Part shown: one piece after another, positions 14,936-16,180 of the stretch
How positions within the stretch are numbered: position 1 is the first letter of the stretch
How the letters are laid out: every line of letters begins with the position of its first letter
Assembly (NCBI GenBank): GCA_905214825.1
Contig: CAJMNV010000030.1
Coordinates: 1-16,180 of the forward strand
Direction: 5' to 3'
DNA length: 16,180 nt
From: an uncultured bacterium
GTDB taxonomy: Bacteria; Bacillota; Clostridia; Lachnospirales; Anaerotignaceae
Made by a program: the position numbers and the translations under genes
The notes under the pieces: generated by a model
Seen by the model: the letters and a program-made list of their open reading frames with translations, nothing else
Told to the model about the DNA's origin: nothing
The model's database searches: none

Positions 14936-15109
14936 TTTTATGGAAAAATCGTATTTTTATAAAAACAATGCTGTAAATTTATTGATAATGTAAAAAAATA
15001 AAAATAAAAAAATAAAAAATATAGTAAAAATATAAGGATTTATCAGGCATGTATCCACATATATACAATATAGTTGTAGAATAATTCACAAAATAAGGAG
15101 AGGATAAAA

Positions 15110-16036
15110 ATGCCAGAACGTTTATATCTGTCTTGTTTACGAAAAAAAGAACAGCCACAGATACCAAAATGGGCAATGTATTTGCCGCAAAAATTGCAAA
15201 AATCATATATTCTGAAATATTGCCCTTACATACAAAAACAATATGATGATATTTTGCATTGTCGTTTGCAAACCACAAAAGAACAATATTTTCAAACAAC
15301 ATGGAGAGATGTTGCAAAAACATTATTGGAGCAGGCAAAACAGTTGGGGGTGTGTGTGGTTTGTTCTGATATGGCAGCAGATTTGCCGCAACAGATATTA
15401 CCATTTGCCACAGGAAAAAAGTTGACCACATTGTTTGCCATAGAAGGGGCAATGGTGGCATTGGAGCGTATGGGCAAATCACTTTCACAAAGCAGATGGG
15501 TGATTGCAGATGGCAAAACGCCACAAACAGAAATATTGCTTTCTTTGTTGCCAGAAACAATCAATCATGTGGCAATCTGGACAGATCGCCCCAAGGCGTT
15601 TATACAATGGCAAGAGGAAATGCTTTCGGAAAGAGGCATTGTGGCAGAAGTGTTTTCTTCCTGCGGTAATCCTGCATTTCGAGAGGCTGATGTGGTGTTG
15701 TCTTGTGTCAAAGATGGCATTTCTATGGTGTATGCATTGCAAAAAGAGGCTTTTTTGCTGGACTTGGCAGGAAATGGACATTTGTTGGAAACATTGGCAC
15801 GATGTCGTGCAGATGTTATTACAACCGATAATTTTTTCTTTTTGGCAGAAAAACCGCAACAAATTGCTTGTGAGGCAGAGGCATGGGCATATTGTAAAAA
15901 TAACCAATTTCGTGCATTTTGGCACGATACACAAATCGCAATACAAGCAAAACAATCATTATCAGAAATGGGAATTGTACCTGTGGGTTTTCAAATCGGT
16001 GAAAAACGACGAAAAATTCTGAAAAATCAGCTATAA
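15110..16036 (+). CDS. Hypothetical protein, 308 aa, possible Rossmann-like fold
   Basis: I do not recognise this protein. AAGGAGAGG precedes the ATG at 15110. It has no signal peptide or membrane helix. The N-terminal third is basic and helical. From about residue 80 the sequence alternates short hydrophobic strands and helices: GVCVVCSDMAADLP (80-93), SRWVIADGKTPQTEILLSLLP (128-148), NHVAIWTDRPKAF (152-164), GIVAEVFSSCGNPAFREADVVLSCVKDG (176-203) and AFLLDLAGNGH (214-224). This resembles a Rossmann-like alpha/beta fold of the dehydrogenase type, where the last pieces correspond to the strands that flag misplaced or reactive sites, but no GxGxxG is present. Cysteines are scattered, not clustered. 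It may be the first gene of an operon with the reading frame starting near 16062. Function unassigned. Confidence 0.75.
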   Translation: MPERLYLSCLRKKEQPQIPKWAMYLPQKLQKSYILKYCPYIQKQYDDILHCRLQTTKEQYFQTTWRDVAKTLLEQAKQLGVCVVCSDMAADLPQQILPFATGKKLTTLFAIEGAMVALERMGKSLSQSRWVIADGKTPQTEILLSLLPETINHVAIWTDRPKAFIQWQEEMLSERGIVAEVFSSCGNPAFREADVVLSCVKDGISMVYALQKEAFLLDLAGNGHLLETLARCRADVITTDNFFFLAEKPQQIACEAEAWAYCKNNQFRAFWHDTQIAIQAKQSLSEMGIVPVGFQIGEKRRKILKNQL

Positions 16037-16061
16037 AAACCGATTTTTACAGGAGAAACGA

Positions 16062-16091
16062 TTGACAATGCTGTCATGGGTAGTATATAAT
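16062..16091 (+). promoter_or_regulatory. Consensus sigma-A promoter
   Basis: TTGACA (16062-16067) and TATAAT (16086-16091) are both perfect, separated by 18 nt. A hairpin-capable sequence follows (16108-16115 with 16126-16133, 8 bp including one G-U), then TTTT, and a second 7-bp inverted repeat at 16139-16145 with 16158-16164. Together these could be the start of a structured leader or small RNA that continues past the window. Confidence 0.45.
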
Positions 16092-16180
16092 TCAGTAATG
16101 AATTTTTGGGAGGTACGAAAACGGCTATCTCCCTTTTGCTTGTTTCGTTGGGTAGGCAAACAAGAAAGAATGAAAAGAAT
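16062..16180 (+). CDS. Start of a further protein-coding gene (partial)
   Basis: An open frame runs from TTG 16062 (or ATG 16068, in frame) to the right edge without a stop, 25 nt after the previous gene. AGGAGA (16051-16056) lies 5 nt before the TTG. The visible residues, MTMLSWVVYNSVMNFWEVRK and onward, are rich in Trp and Arg and use some codons rare in this window (CGG, CTA). Only about 39 residues are visible, so no family can be named. The same bases also form a consensus promoter, so this may instead be the upstream region of the next gene. Confidence 0.35.
   Translation, partial: MTMLSWVVYNSVMNFWEVRKRLSPFCLFRWVGKQERMKR

Noticed and set aside
16022..16048. Possible terminator after the 308-aa protein gene (AAAAATC and GATTTTT arms)
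   Set aside because: The stem is 7 bp with a single G-C pair and a 13-nt loop; too weak for intrinsic termination.

Overview
The window looks like an origin-proximal piece of the chromosome of a low-GC, strictly anaerobic member of the Bacillota (class Clostridia). This rests on strong A/T codon bias, AGGAGG-type ribosome binding sites with some TTG starts, a full-length pyruvate:ferredoxin oxidoreductase, a ParA gene, and three copies of the ParB-binding parS palindrome within 4 kb. The genus cannot be named from sequence alone.

Layout. (1) 1-662: the 5' part of a chromosomal parA (soj) gene on the minus strand, running off the left edge, with a perfect parS 83 bp upstream of its start. (2) 744-1511: an unrecognised 255-aa protein on the plus strand, ending at a bidirectional terminator. 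(3) 1582-4286, minus strand: an argS-diacylglycerol kinase operon. A second parS (one base off consensus) lies inside the 3' end of the kinase gene, and an identical third copy lies upstream of argS. (4) 4589-4795: a small two-helix membrane protein on the minus strand with its own promoter and terminator. (5) 4912-7679: a four-gene plus-strand operon of an alpha/beta-hydrolase-fold protein that has lost its catalytic Ser and Asp, two tandem hotdog-fold (PaaI-like) proteins of which the first lacks the HGG histidine, and proC. (6) 7671-9131: a Crp/Fnr-type regulator on the minus strand, overlapping proC tail to tail, divergent from a ferredoxin-like Fe-S protein. The shared 102-bp spacer holds two adjacent 16-bp palindromes. 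(7) 9167-10435: a glutamate/dicarboxylate-type symporter on the minus strand. (8) 10585-11109: a small membrane protein on the plus strand. (9) 11185-14715: nifJ on the minus strand with a strong promoter. (10) 14716-15109: a very A-rich intergenic stretch with a 31-bp-period tandem repeat. (11) 15110 to the right edge: an unrecognised 308-aa protein followed by the likely start of another gene.

The genes are mostly chromosome-partition, translation and core anaerobic metabolism functions (PFOR, ferredoxin-like protein, proline synthesis, amino-acid uptake). Convergent pairs are separated by strong bidirectional hairpins at 1522-1556, 9133-9164 and 11118-11150. No mobile element, CRISPR array, tRNA or rRNA gene was seen. 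The points most worth a second look are the parS cluster with its repeated variant, the operon of degenerate hydrolase plus paired hotdog proteins, and the Crp/Fnr-ferredoxin switch.
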